Part shown: piece after piece, positions 53,301 through 63,775 of the stretch
Layout of the letters: every line of letters starts with the position of its first letter
Numbering within the stretch: position 1 is the stretch's first letter
Position numbers and translations under genes: made by a program
Assembly: GCA_002118135.1 (NCBI GenBank)
Contig: BDIU01000016.1
Location: forward strand, 248,001-312,000
DNA from: Trebouxia sp. TZW2008
Taxonomy: Eukaryota; Chlorophyta; Trebouxiophyceae; Trebouxiales; Trebouxiaceae
DNA: 64,000 nucleotides
Direction: 5' to 3'
Notes under the pieces: model-generated
Seen by the model: only the letters and a program-made list of their open reading frames with translations
The model's database searches: none
Told to the model about the DNA's origin: nothing

Positions 53301-54877
53301 CAGGCTTCCCGGGTGATTGTAGGGTCTAGGTGGCGTTTCCAGCGCCCCATGCACTGCTGATCAGTACGCCCCTCAAGATGGCGGGAAATCTGAGCCCAGC
53401 TCCCGCCATGTTCCTCGTACAGCTGCAGCAGCTTCTGATCTTCGGCAGGAGACCATTTCTCCTTCTTGATGTTTGGGTTGACCTGCAATAAACTCAAGCC
53501 AATCTTAGCAGGCACACTGATTGAGATTGTGCAGTCGGCAGCAGCAGCAGCAGCAGCAGCAGCATCTGATCTTTGACAAGAGACCGGAGTTCTTCTTGAT
53601 GTTTGTGTCCATCTGCACAGTGACAGCGCAGTCACAGCAATGAACCAGAGGGACTTCAGCTCAGCAGTTTCAGCAAGCATGTTCACTGTCATTCTCGATT
53701 TAGCTGCAGCTGCTTCTGATCCTTGATGGAACACCACTTCTCGCTCTATTTCTGGTTTGATTTGGGTTCACCTGCAGTCACAGGCAGCAATTTCCAGCAG
53801 AGCTCAGCTCAGCAGGATCAGCAAGCCTGCAAGTTGTGAAAATTGATAAGCAGCAGCAGTGTCAAGTTGTTGGCAGGGGATCATGTCTTCTTATTGATGC
53901 TTGGATTCACCTGCACAATGAATTTCTCTGCACACTTCAATGAGTACAGTAAGCACCGCAAAGTATGGCCAGACAGAGCAGCTTTTGCAAAACTGCAGCA
54001 TATTGTCACTGCATGTTGGCAATTGTGATGGCTACACGCTTGCTGGAACTGCAGGTACTTTCCAATGATGAAGCAACTCACGTCAACTTGCTGTAATTTG
54101 CTGCATGGCATTTTGGCACACGCCATATTCCAAATGACATGCATCTTTTGGAGCATCCAGCTAGCATATTTTGGAGCAACTGCTTGGCATATTTTGGAGC
54201 AACTGGCTGGCAGACATGCTAACTGCAGACTGATGCATGTAAGGCACCTTTATTCTGCATTGTGCTCTATTATAGTCCATTTTGCAGCCATGCTTCAAGC
54301 GATAGAGAAGCACCATATGATATTGTGAACAACGTCATCAAGCAGGAAGTCAAACAGCTGAACAATGCTTGTGCAAGGGCTGTACAGCTTGTGACAGTGC
54401 AGCTGTAAGGGATACTGGAGACACCAAATGGCAAAGCAGCATGTACATGGTTCTGAGTCCAACCAAGCACATCTGTGCAACAGCCACACAACAGCACAAA
54501 GGTGTGAAGGTAAGCTGTTTGCACCTTATGACGCCACCGCTGTGCACACTGCTGTCCTGTCCTGCCTGGGATCTTCTTCGCAACCATGCACCACCTGCGT
54601 TCATGAACATCACCATATCTGCAAGTGTCATGGTCTTGCCTTCGCAGAAGACATTGCAGAAAGCAATATGCTGAAGTGTCCTGCGAAAGCAACTGTAAAG
54701 GCTAATTGCTGACGTTGCAGAAAAACATAGCCACCTGTTGCCGTATTTGCTCTGCCACTCTGCAAGCAGGTCATCTTCTCGTTCTGTCCAGCATCCGGTC
54801 TTGACGAGACGCTCATTGACGTATGTAGGCATAGGCATGATGAAATCGTTGGACGATGCAGGCTGAGGGTTACACAC
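44342..54877 (-). CDS. MYB-repeat transcription factor (three SANT/MYB repeats), about 11 exons
   Basis: Exons: 54877-54735, 54594-54525, 53482-53190, 52538-52311, 51339-51218, 50235-50097, about 48660-48316, 47750-47618, 46678-46532, 45757-45653, 45156-44342. Phases agree except at the start of the seventh, which I could not fix. Repeat 1 runs from CWTEREDDLLAEWQSKYGNR to GQQCAQRWRH, repeat 2 from KWSPAEDQKLLQLYEEHG to DQQCMGRWKRH, and repeat 3 from AWTDEEDARLHDQF to AQQCRARW. The third helix of repeat 3 is QQCRxRW rather than the NAIKNHW of 3R-MYB. This points to atypical or MYB4R/SNAPc4-like proteins. Acidic, Arg/Ser-rich and Pro-rich regions follow (SPLKKMRMG, GLSTPQTPRS). The long last exon is Ala/Gln-rich and ends RRMKLHAMLENL. 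The start could also be the ATG at 54838. Confidence 0.75.
45165..45295. repeat. AATC/AGTC tetranucleotide satellite in the MYB last intron
   Basis: CAATCAATCAAT runs pass into CAGTCAGTCAGT and CAGGCAGGCAGG runs directly upstream of the last exon acceptor. Confidence 0.9.
45653..46260 (-). repeat. MYB exon 10: two direct copies and one inverted copy
   Basis: Exon 10 (45757-45653, ELEGQGSGAGDAGQDVGSPL) has a direct copy near 45895-45820 reading SGGRDAGQDVGSPLKKKKK. A third, more diverged copy at 46136-46215 lies in the opposite orientation (plus strand, AAGGGCAGGGCAGTGGGAGC and on to CTCAAGAAGAAGA). Confidence 0.75.
46680..47260 (-). repeat. MYB exon 9 head copies, about 150-base period
   Basis: Copies of the exon start (plus-strand reading GTGGCCCTTTCACCTCCCCA and GCCTTGAAGGTGTCCACCCT) lie near 46780-46840, 46925-46998 and 47095-47155, with a weaker start near 47240. 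Each ends at CCTGCA or similar, the acceptor side. Confidence 0.75.
47390..47540. mobile_element. MITE-like TIR element, copy 1
   Basis: It begins GGTGACTTCTCTTTGTAACG and ends near CTTACAAAGCGAAG, with internal CCTTACATAAAGGATGTCC shared with the other copies. Confidence 0.6.
47940..48117. mobile_element. MITE-like TIR element, best-preserved copy
   Basis: TACAGTGACTTCTCTTTGTA at the left is matched by an inverted end reading CTTACAAAGAGAAGGTACTG then TA at the right. The 12-base core TTCTCTTTGTAA is exact. Ends of the form TA-CAGT suggest the Tc1/mariner/pogo superfamily with TA target duplication. It is 178 bases and noncoding. Confidence 0.75.
49400..49565. mobile_element. MITE-like TIR element, diverged copy
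   Basis: TATAGTGATCTCTTGATATA at the left and GTTATGTCAAGAGATTGG at the right form the terminal inverted repeats. The internal GTAAGGACAATGC and GTAGGGACACAT match the family in the opposite orientation. Confidence 0.65.
50236..50665 (-). repeat. MYB exon 6 head copies
   Basis: Three copies of the exon start (plus-strand reading GTTGGCAGAGTCTGAAGG, GCCCACCGCAGAATCTGCA) lie near 50320-50370, 50460-50500 and 50600-50660, upstream in transcription order. Confidence 0.75.
50875..51034. mobile_element. MITE-like TIR element, 5'-truncated copy
   Basis: The right end CCTTACAAAGAAACTTCACT followed by ATA is complete. The internal ACATCAGATTGTCCTTACTC matches the copy at 47940. The left terminus is missing. 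Confidence 0.6.
51339..52060 (-). repeat. MYB exon 5 head copies, five units, about 180-base period
   Basis: The exon start (RGRAVSRTGSSGRRMSQA) occurs near 52053, 51892, 51706, 51523 and 51339. All have GCAG before the unit on the minus strand. Only the last unit continues through RTLTRRSACRTTHPH to the donor, so it is taken as the real exon. The spacers share AAGAAGATTCTACCAGA-like purine-rich sequence. Confidence 0.85.
52880..53930 (-). repeat. MYB exon 3 head and tail copies
   Basis: Tail copies (CACAGCAAG/gtgag) lie near 53035-53075 and 52890-52920. Head copies (GTGAACCCAAATCAAAC, GTGAATCCAAGCATCAATAA and ATGGACACAAACATCAAGAA) lie near 53770, 53912 and 53612. Each head copy begins after CAG, or as that exon start with a changed base. 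Confidence 0.7.
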
Positions 54878-56514
54878 CCTGACACCTTGATAGTGTCAGA
54901 GCACCCTCAAGCGCCCCAAAACGAAAACGACGAGTGATCACAGAAGCAAATGCCGGGGTTGATGCGGCGACAGCGTTGCCGACTGGCTCGAGCGGGCGAT
55001 GTAGTGTGTCTTGTGTATTGACAAGCCTGTGACTTGCTTACAGCACAGGCAGACGGTGTGCACCCGTGTCGGTATTAGCAACAGCGAACAGCAGCAGCAC
55101 TGAAATGTTTCTGACTACTGCCGGAACGCTGCTTGACCTAAACGGCTGCACCCTCTATGGACATCCATATGAACCACATACAGCTGACACACCTCTGGCC
55201 TCAGCAGACTGTACACCAAATCAACTGATGAAACTCGAGACGGCCACGAGCGGGGTGTACAGCATGCTATTGCGGCGAGCAACGCATGCGCAGGTCAAGC
55301 GCAGAAGTTTGACACTGTGCAAAGGCGTGCTTGACCGCAATACGAAACTCATGAGGTGACAGAGGGAACTTCGCTTGAGAGAGAGTCACGTACACTTTGG
55401 CGCCAAAACCAGCGTTCCATGACTAATGCAGTGCCTACTCCTGCCTCTGAGCCTGCTCATGCAGAACCCATCATGAAAACGCGTACGCCCATGTCCACAT
55501 CATGCGGCTGCATTTGTGCACTGCTATGGAGTTGTTATGCTTGCCTTGATATGCTGAAGCATTGGATGTTCGTTTCTGCCAGAAACATGGGCCTATACTT
55601 ATGACAGCATGTGACAGACTTGGGAAAGGACAGTTGCGACATCATGACTGCAGAGCCGAATGCAATCACTTCAGAGAATCGGACGAATTTAATGAATTAA
55701 AAACAGCAGAACAAAGATGTCGGAGTTCCTGACAGTGATGAACATCTCTGACAGGCAGGGTGGCTTGAGCATACCAAAACACATCTGATGTCCAGCTACG
55801 ACTAGGAAACAGTGCAAGGCTTCTAAAGCTATACATAAAACAAGTGACAAAATACAAATTCTTCAGCTGACAGCTGTGATGACAAACAAACGGGGAGCAG
55901 AGAAACCTTAAGGCTAAAACAAACAAGCAAGCTGCCAAAATTCATAGTACACAGCACCGTCAAGCCCTGAAAAAGCCACAGAGGCTACATATCTCAGCGC
56001 CTGGGGTCTGCTGCAGCGATGCAAGGGAAATCAGTGAAAAGCCTTATGTGCAAAACTCAACAGCATGCGATGGCAAGCAACTAAGGAGAGCAATGTCGCC
56101 AAGCTAAACACTCCACATTAGAGCTGCCTGCTGCCTTTTTGTTGAGCTTATGATGCCATGTGCTGGCACGCCATCTTTTGGGGCAGCATCTGCAGTACCG
56201 TGGCAACTGAGTCAAGCCAACAGTTGCATTTAAAGCAAACAGTTGTCTGATAAGAGCAGAAGACCATATGCCACTTTGTGACATGACCCACTGCACATAA
56301 CTGCCAAACAGCAGCTGTGGCCGTGAGTGGTGTCACAGATACTCTCTGCCCATCTCATCTGTAAACAGCAGCTATAACGCTGTAGCGACAGCAACACCAA
56401 ACAGCATGGAAATGCCTGCAATGAACCCATATCAGGAAAGCAACTGTGAAGGCTGGGATTGACCATTGTGAAGGCTGAGCTGCTGATTGACACTCACATG
56501 GCATTAGTAATGCC
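54878..56514. other. Region upstream of the MYB gene; no gene assigned
   Basis: It should hold the MYB promoter and the 3' UTR of the bZIP gene. Plus-strand open frames at 55066-55359 (97 codons) and 55356-55604 overlap by four bases but lack recognisable motifs and splice context. I leave them as possible, not supported. Confidence 0.4.
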
Positions 56515-56539
56515 TCAGTTGCTGCCTGGAACACAAAAT

Positions 56540-56574
<35 letters not shown>

Positions 56575-59500
56575 ATACTGCCTCTGCAGTGCGGCAACTT
56601 GAGCATGCAGGCAAGTGTTCTCTTCATTGCATCTAGTCCATTTCTGCTTGAGCTCTGTCACATGGGCGTACAGCTGTCCCTTCTCTAGCTCAAGCTTGGA
56701 CAAATGCTGCATGAGGTGATGGTGGTGGTGTTGGATGTAGATCAGCTGCAAGCAAACAACACAATCAGTTCCAGTTTTTTTTGTTGAAACATGAGAAGTA
56801 AGTGTTGTTGCAACGCTGACGGTGCATGAGGTGATGGTGATGCTACTGAATGTAGATTAGCCACAGGCACACAGCACAGACAGTCAGACTGTTTTGTATC
56901 TGCCCTCCGTTGTATTAAGGCTGGACAGAAACTGCATCATATAATGGTGATGGTGCTGGATGTAGATCAACTGCAGGCACACAGCACGACAATCAGACAG
57001 ACTGTTTTAATCTCCCGTTTAGCCAAACTTGAACTGTGGTTCAAGATTGACAAGTACTGCATCAAATGATGGTAGTGGTGCTGGTTGTAGGTCAGTTGCA
57101 GTCACACAGCAGAGGCACACAGAGACAGTCAGTCAGACTATTTTGTATTGGACCTTCCCTGAACATTGCTTGGACAGAAACTGCATCAGATGATGATGAT
57201 GGTGCTGGATATAGTTCAGCTGCGGGCAAACATCACACGCAGTCAGTCAAGACTACTCCTGAACAAACCTTCTATGCATTAACATTAGTGTCTGGTTCAA
57301 GCTCTACACCAGCTGCAGCCATGCAGCTCAAAACAAACCGGAACGGTTTACGTAGCACCAACTGCCGCTTTTGCCCATCTATGCAAAGGTGCTTGATGTC
57401 ACAACAGGCAGAGAGCAGTGCACCACCAAGCACCAGAATGGGTTGCTCTGTGAGCTAGAGATAGGACTTGTGCCACACATACCTACCGGTATATGCTGGA
57501 ACATATAAGTATCATTATCATTATTATGTGAGCAGACGCAGGCCAAGCTTGCTGTGTTGAAGCAGTGCCTATTGAGCAAGGGAAGCACCTTCTGCTCAGC
57601 CGCCATGTTTACACATGAGGGGCGCGCAACCAAGTGCTGACATACGCACAACAACATCTGGCTCTGAAACCATCTACCCAGAACCACTGCAGCTGCAACC
57701 GCATGATCAGGCACCCTGTGCTGCAGGTTGTCAGTTATGTAATAACAGTATACAAGACCAGTCTTGTGCTGCAGCCTGTCACCTGTTCACACAACATTAT
57801 CAATTGTGACGCTACATCATTACGTTACCAGGTATCCAACTTGTGCTGCAGCTTCTCTCAATTTGTCACCACAGTACAAGGGACTCGCCTTACTCTGCAA
57901 CTCATAAGTGTGTCACGACTGCACAGAGCGCCCACCTTATGTTGCAGCTCATCAATCATCTCTTTGCAGCTCTGCTGTTTTCTCCTATCACATAAACAGC
58001 TTTGTACTTCCTATAACATAAACAGCTTTGCACTCTCCTATAACATAAACAGCTTTGTATGCTGTCAAAATGAAATAGATGCTGACTCTGTGTAGAACAA
58101 GTACCTTGTGTTGTAGCTCATCGATCATTTCCTTGCGCCTTTGTTGCACTCTCCCATCAAATTGAAAAGCAATGCAAATACATGGGTGTGAAACAAGTAC
58201 CTTGTGTTGCAGCTCATCAATCATCTCTTTGCGCCTCTGCTGCACCCTCCTAGCAGACTCTCTGTTAGCTATGCGCCGCTTCACCTTGCGCCTTTCCACT
58301 TCTGTGAGCTCAGGTGCATTGGGATCCCCATTATAGGTGATGGGCCTGCCAACCTTCTTCTTGGGCTTGATCCAGTCCTGCAAACGTAAAGGATGCATTG
58401 AGTACATATAACAGGCGCATTCCCAATTTTGTGACAGGCATACTGGGCTCAGTATGGTGAATGGGGCTGCCGACCGCCATCTTATCTTGATCCTTTGTTG
58501 TATACAATCCTGCACATATGGCAAGTTTAGCTTGTACTGATCACGTCTATGCAGCCAACCACTTCTGTGAGCTCAAGTGCATTGGGATCCCCATTGCAAG
58601 TGATGTCTCTGCCAATCTTCTGCTTGGGCTTGATCCAGTTCTGTGTGCAGCATGAATCAATGTTAGCTTATGCTCAGCACACAACAAGGGCAACAAATGA
58701 TGGCGTCACTTGGATCTTGAAGATTGACTAATTACAGTTTGTTCAGATGCGTTGGGATCATTGTTGTAGGTGGTGGGTCTGCCACCCTTCTTCTTGGGCT
58801 TGATCCAACCCTGTACATGTCACAGGACCATTGAGAAGCTCTTAAAATTGTTTTTGGGGCTTGAGCTGATCTTGCACACATGGCAAGTTTAGCTTGCGCT
58901 CATCCACCTTCGTCAGTTCAGGGTAAATTGGAATTGGCACTGTAAATGATGAATCTGCCAACCTTCTTCTTTGGCTTGATCCAATCCTGTTAGCATTGCA
59001 GCTCTAGCTCAAACTTGTCACAAGACAACAGGCAATAAAGCAGGACGCCATGCTCTGTAGGTGAGGCAGCTTTTGCATGATCCCACCATGTCTTATGCTA
59101 AGCCATTGAACAATACACAGCAGCAATTTGCAGGCATGCATGACACATGCATGTTGTTATGAAGCTGACCCACATGAGGCACATCTCTTCAGCTGCACAC
59201 AAACAGTAAGAATAGTAAATCTCAACTATTGACAGCCACACATATGTGAACAGAAGTGAGCAGGACAATGTGCAGCATCCTATGGCTTCATACAAGCAAA
59301 ATGTTGAGCCAAAAGCAGGCTCACATGTTCATCGCTGTCCGCGCGCACTTGTGTGCAATTGCGCTTGCGATTGCTCCTGCGAGGGGTGGCGTCTTGCTCA
59401 CGGTCAGATTCCTCCTCAGATGCAGCATCACCCTCCACTTCATCTTGTGCAGACATGGATGGAAAAGTGACTCGGCTGCGCTCGCTTTCAAAGGATGTCT

Positions 59501-60627
59501 GTGCTGGCGGTGCAAATGGGCTCATCTGCATGAACCACATACGTCACACTGGAGGATATGCTACTGAGGATGAGTACAAGACATTTGAGGTTGATGAAGT
59601 ATCGCGCAGCTTTTGTCCAAACAGTCTGCTGCACAGCTCAGCTGATGTAAGCAACAGCACAAGTGTTGGATATCATTGCAATGTGCGGGGGGGGGGAGGG
59701 GGGGGGCGGGGGCGCGGGGGTCTTTCACCTGACATGTGGTAGCATGAATAGATTGCTCAAGCATTCTGCTGATGTAGATGACAACACAAGTAATGCGTGC
59801 TGCTGAAAAGCCATGCAAAGGCATCGTCAGTCCTGCAAACCATGTCAATTTGTCCCAAGATGCCATTATGCGGTTTGATGATGGTATTTTGGAACAAATC
59901 CACAAGATCTGCAGTGCTTGTTGACTCCTTCAACGGCTGTTGCCATCCAGCAGCAAATGCAGTATCAGCAAGCAAAAATAATTACAGCTGCAGCCTACAA
60001 GCTTGTCAAACAAAACTGCAACGCCCAATAAGGCAGCCAATGCAGCTGAGTTAGCATGTAACGTACAGCAAGGAGCTACAGAAGTTGTGAAAGACCACGT
60101 CACATGAAGGCAGAGACTTACACAACTTATACCAAATGTAACAAGAGGTGTTGCAACGGGATTTATCAAGAGGTATTGAGACTGACCATGACGGGCGGGG
60201 CAGGTGACAAAAAGGGCTGCACAGATGTCCTTGCTGATGAGCATGGTGAAGATGTAGGGTATGATGGCTCAGGAGCAGAGAAAGGAGACAGCATCTGTCT
60301 TGGCAGCTGATGTTGCTGCAACTGCTGCTGCCGCTGTGGCTGCTGCTGGCCACTTGGTTGGGCAATTGGTGGAGGCCTGCTTCTAAGATGTTGATGTAGA
60401 TGCTGAGTCTGATTGCTCTGAGCAGCGCTTGCTGAATGAGGACTGCTTTCTAACACTGCTGTGGCCTTTGATGGATCACCCAGCAGGCTGCCCATCCTGG
60501 CCATGACTGCCAAGTCATCTAGTTCCCCAGGCAAAGACGGACAACCAGGAAGCGACGGGAAGCGTGTCAACAGCAGATCAAAATTGTCGCACGTCAGATC
60601 CGCTGCGGAAGCCTCCTGGCCTGCCAT
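56515..60627 (-). CDS. bZIP transcription factor with Q-rich N-terminus, 4 exons, 341 aa
   Basis: bZIP proteins bind DNA as dimers. Exons: 60627-60187, 59525-59349, 58377-58201, 56745-56515; all phase 0 (1026 bases). The N-terminal exon is Gln/Pro/Ser-rich, as in activation domains. Exon 2 is acidic then basic (SEEESDREQDATPRRS). Exon 3 holds IKPKKKVGRPITYNGD and the basic region RRIANRESARRVQQRRKEM. Exon 4 encodes a heptad-like helix (LSKLELEKGQLYAHVTEL, then NTCLHAQVAALQRQYE), a His run at its start and a Gln run before the stop. The residue eight after the invariant Asn is Gln where the family has Arg or Lys. An in-frame ATG at 60681 would add 18 residues but overlaps a good acceptor (TTCTCGCAG). 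A 5' UTR exon ending near 60964 (TTTGTCAG/gtatgt) may splice there. Confidence 0.82.
56815..57235 (-). repeat. bZIP exon 4 head copies, four units, about 118-base period
   Basis: Copies of the exon start (plus-strand reading GCATGAGGTGATGGTGATGC, then TGTAGATCAGCTGCAGGC) lie near 56823-56875, 56935-56980, 57057-57100 and 57182-57225. Confidence 0.8.
57716..58160 (-). repeat. bZIP exon 3 tail copies
   Basis: Copies of the exon end (RRKEMIDELQHK with donor) lie near 58106-58156 (intact reading VQQRRKEMIDELQHK), 57936-57985, and shorter pieces near 57850 and 57720. A CATAAACAGCTTTG triplet repeat occupies 57985-58065. Confidence 0.75.
58378..58995 (-). repeat. bZIP exon 3 head copies, four units
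   Basis: Copies of the exon start (DWIKPKKKVGRPITYNGD) lie near 58500-58450, 58640-58555, 58812-58745 and 58988-58905. Each has TTGGATCAAGCCC-like sequence next to CAG or equivalent. Copies differ in Lys/Gly positions and some lose the frame. Confidence 0.8.
59687..59720 (+). other. G-run tract, potential quadruplex, in bZIP intron 1
   Basis: An almost uninterrupted run of G with single A or C breaks and one CGC. On the transcript strand it is C-rich. Confidence 0.8.
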
Positions 60628-62394
60628 TGCTTCTGCAGTCACCAAGTCTGCGAGAATGCGTTCGCGATTACAGCATTGCAAAAAGAAAATCGGTTTAGCA
60701 TTGCCTGCGGGATAACTACTTCATCACGAGCAGGCGTTTGCGGCTATGCGGTCTTGCGTGTCGAATCTGAAGTAGATGTGCAATACGCATGCCAGTAGCA
60801 GTGCCGGAAGACTTGATCTAAGCTGGGCACGATAATACAGAAAGGACAAATCACGATGATAGCAGCAAATTGCAGACAACACAGAGCCGTCCAAATGACG
60901 AAAGGAGCAAATGCCGACTGTCCGCAAGGGCCGGTACGATACAGAACACAAGCGATCACATACCTGACAAAGAGCGACGTCCTGCGTTAGCCTTTCGCAC
61001 TCCATAATGCTGTGTGCATCAGCTAAGTCATGCCATCTCACCACAAAGGACCTCGTCGCGCCTTGTGCCTCAGGGTCAGGCAGATCGTGTAGCAACGCAA
61101 AGATTGTACTGTATGCCAACGAGATGACGCGGCAGTGCGGCCACGCGCTATCACGTAACCCGTTTTAAGAGGCTGGAAAGGCGAATAGCATGACGAAAGC
61201 TGAAAGGCAACTCGCACACACAATCGAGCTGCTAGCTCGTGATGCTGATTGCCAAAAAAGATTTTGCTTTGGATTTTGCTGCAGCACCTTCCTTGGACAA
61301 GCCTGAGAACAGGGCCTCCCTGTCGCTTCCGCTCGAGCAGGTTGGTTGAATGCTTCCAATGGATCTGAGTTTCACCTCTAGATCTGTGGACTGCGTTTGA
61401 CTCAAAGGCTTTATGCGTCTGCATTTCCACTGCATGCTGCGTAGGTGCACACGTCTACATCAGGTTTCAGTATGTACACAGCGCGTGCAAAAGCAATGAT
61501 AATCTGTAAAGTGCAAATGCTTTGCGCCATAGCTTAGCTGTGAGAAGTGGCATGTGTGATTCATGCCGTCACAACAGCACCACACTGTATTTAGTCATTA
61601 CAAGCCGAGCATTATACTCAGCATATTCTGAGGTAATCCTAGTTGTGATGCATCATCGCTTAAGAGAAAAGGAAAAGAACAAGTCTACGCCGGTAGCATA
61701 TACCGTGGTACACTTAGCATATACCGAGGCATCCCTTTCATGTTGCATGATTGCTTACTATAACAGACTGTTTCAGATGCCTGCAACTGTAACACAAGTC
61801 TGCCTGGAAAAGCACACTCACTGTTATGGCAGAACACGTCTGTACCAAAAGAATTCGGTAGCAAATTATTGCTGTATACACCATGGCAGCAATAACAGGA
61901 AACCAAAAGAAATTGCTGCCTGTACAGTACTAGTTAAATCGCAGCACAGCACACATATTTAATAGGCAATATGTGCCTGTCAGCAAAGTCTGCTGCAAAA
62001 TTGAAATTTCAGTTCTGGTTGTGTGAAAGCAGACCCTGCATGTAAATCTGAACAGATGTGTGTGCGTAGTTTGCTGCTCTGTGCTGAACTCACCAAAAAA
62101 TTCTCAAGATGTTGTCGGTTGGGAAAACCCACCTGCCTGACTTTATGCAGACAGTTGCGGGGTGGAAGCATACAGGCCAACTCAGAAACATGTTTTGTAT
62201 TTGTGTGAAGTGATGCAGATATTTATCCTGATGCCGCAGCAACAGCTTGCCACATTGCTGGTGGCAATCTCAGCAGCTAACATCATTTCTACAGCTGAAA
62301 GAAACCCTGGAACAGTGGCTATTTGCAGCTAACTTCAAATCTGCAGCTGGAAGGAACCCTGGAATGGTGACTATATCACCAGCTGACCTCGCTT
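60628..62394. other. Region upstream of the bZIP gene; no confident gene
   Basis: A minus-strand frame at 60965-61119 ends in a strong donor (CTTTGTCAG/gtatgt) and may be a bZIP 5' UTR exon. A second minus-strand frame at 61232-61450 reads QSTDLEVKLRSIGSI and DREALFSGLSKEGAAAKSK before a stop. It could be a terminal exon of the gene to the right. A 62-base tandem motif (AAAGAAACCCTGGAACAGTG) is repeated three times at 62290-62425. Plus-strand frames here lack motifs. Confidence 0.35.
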
Positions 62395-62717
62395 TTATAG
62401 CTGAAAGAAACCCTGGAACGCTGGCCCTGCATGCTGATATGCATTTTGACTACCAACCCTAGCCTGGCTAGCACCCGCTCTAGCAGCATCAACAGAAAAC
62501 TTTCCCGCCAAATCCAGCCCCCTCCCATGTATGCCATCTGTACTGCGTCTGTCTGAACTGTGTGTGAGAAGCCTCACAAGGGATGTTGCACTTGCGCATG
62601 TGTAAGGATCATGAGTACGGCTCGCAAGGCGCAAAAGGGCAGGAACTACCCCCGCTTGTAGAATGCCTTGGCGACTGTCGGTGTGTTCTGCTAGACAGCT
62701 CATCAGGTACAGAGCAC
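62395..62717 (-). CDS. Last exon of an armadillo-type repeat gene (partial, continues beyond the right edge)
   Basis: After an acceptor (TGTGCAG) the minus strand reads ALYLMSCLAEHTDSRQGI, then GVVPALLRLASRTHD and SATSLVRLLTHSS. The GVVPALLRLA-type helices spaced about 40 residues apart are typical of armadillo/HEAT-like proteins. The frame enters in phase 1. The end is uncertain: the frame runs to a stop at 62395, but the last 25 residues overlap a 62-base tandem repeat. A donor before that is possible. Upstream exons must lie beyond 63500 and probably outside the window. The partner or role cannot be deduced from one exon. Confidence 0.5.
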
Positions 62718-63495
62718 CTGCACACATGTGACCAGATGTTGTTCAATACAACTTCAGAATATGCGCCCGCATGTGAGAGCATGAACACAGCTGTGGCATG
62801 TTTGGCGAGACAGTTTATCAGGTATGGAGCACCTGCACACATGTGGCAGAATGAAGCTCAACACAGATTTGAAAGTAGGCGCATGCATGCATGAGGGTAC
62901 GTTACAGTGAGAAGCCTTGACGGCTGTCAGCATGCTCTGCTAGACAGCTAAACAGGTATAGAGCACCCGCACGTGTCAAACAAAATGCAGCTCAGTACAA
63001 AGTCAACACATGTGCATGCATGTAAGAGGGTACAGCACAGAGGGATGCCCGAATGGCTGTCAGTGTGTTCTGCTAGACAGCTCATGAGATACAGAGCACC
63101 TGCACACGTATGGCAGAATGCAGCTCGACACAAAGCCAGAGTGCATGCATGTACGAGTAGACAATGTACAAAATTGCCTTGACAGCTGATGCTGTGCTTA
63201 GACAGCGCCTGCATGCAAAGAAGTGAAACTACTGTACACGCTTTGGCCTGCATGCATGGGACCAAACGCTGCACAAAACAAAACCAAAGCATGCATGAGA
63301 CCAGATACAAGACAGCATCAAGCCGACACGGGACCAGACGCAGCACAACACAAACCCAAAGCATACATGTGCCCAGATGAAAGACAGCTTCCAGCCGGCA
63401 CGGACCACAATGCAGAGCAGCATAAAGTCAAAGCATGTGCATGCATGTAACACAATGCATCAGAGCAGACAGCTAAGCAGGTAAAGAGCGCCTGT
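62718..63495 (-). repeat. Armadillo-gene exon head copies, four units
   Basis: Copies of the exon start (GTGCTCTGTACCTGATGAGC in the real exon) begin at about 62832, 62966, 63099 and 63491 on the minus strand. Three keep CAG before the unit; at 62966 it is mutated to CGG. Between 63190 and 63440 related short ACAGCTTCCAGCCGGCACGG-like units occur. Confidence 0.75.
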
Positions 63496-63639
63496 GTGTG
63501 ACAGTATGCGGCATACTCCAAAGCCAAAGACCGCACAGACATGCAGCACAACGCAACACAGCACAAACGCAAAACATGCCCATGCATGCGAGAAGGTACA
63601 GCACAGCACAAAGGCATTGCACAAAGGCATTGCACAAAG

Positions 63640-63661
63640 GCATTGCACAACAACAGCAACA

Positions 63662-63724
<63 letters not shown>

Positions 63725-63775
63725 GCAGCAGCAACAACAGCAACAACAGCAACAACAACAGCAACAGCAACAGAC
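63640..63775. repeat. CAG/CAA trinucleotide satellite
   Basis: About 40 units of CAG, with interspersed CAA, preceded by three copies of AAAGGCATTGCAC. It is probably intronic in the armadillo gene. Gln, Leu, Ala or Ser runs predicted here in any frame are repeat artefacts. Confidence 0.95.

Noticed and set aside
55066..55604. Two overlapping plus-strand frames as a small gene
   Set aside because: No motifs, no splice or homology support, and they lie in the expected MYB promoter region.
61522..61962. Plus-strand 146-codon frame
   Set aside because: Cys/His/Tyr-rich chance composition without any family resemblance or splice context.
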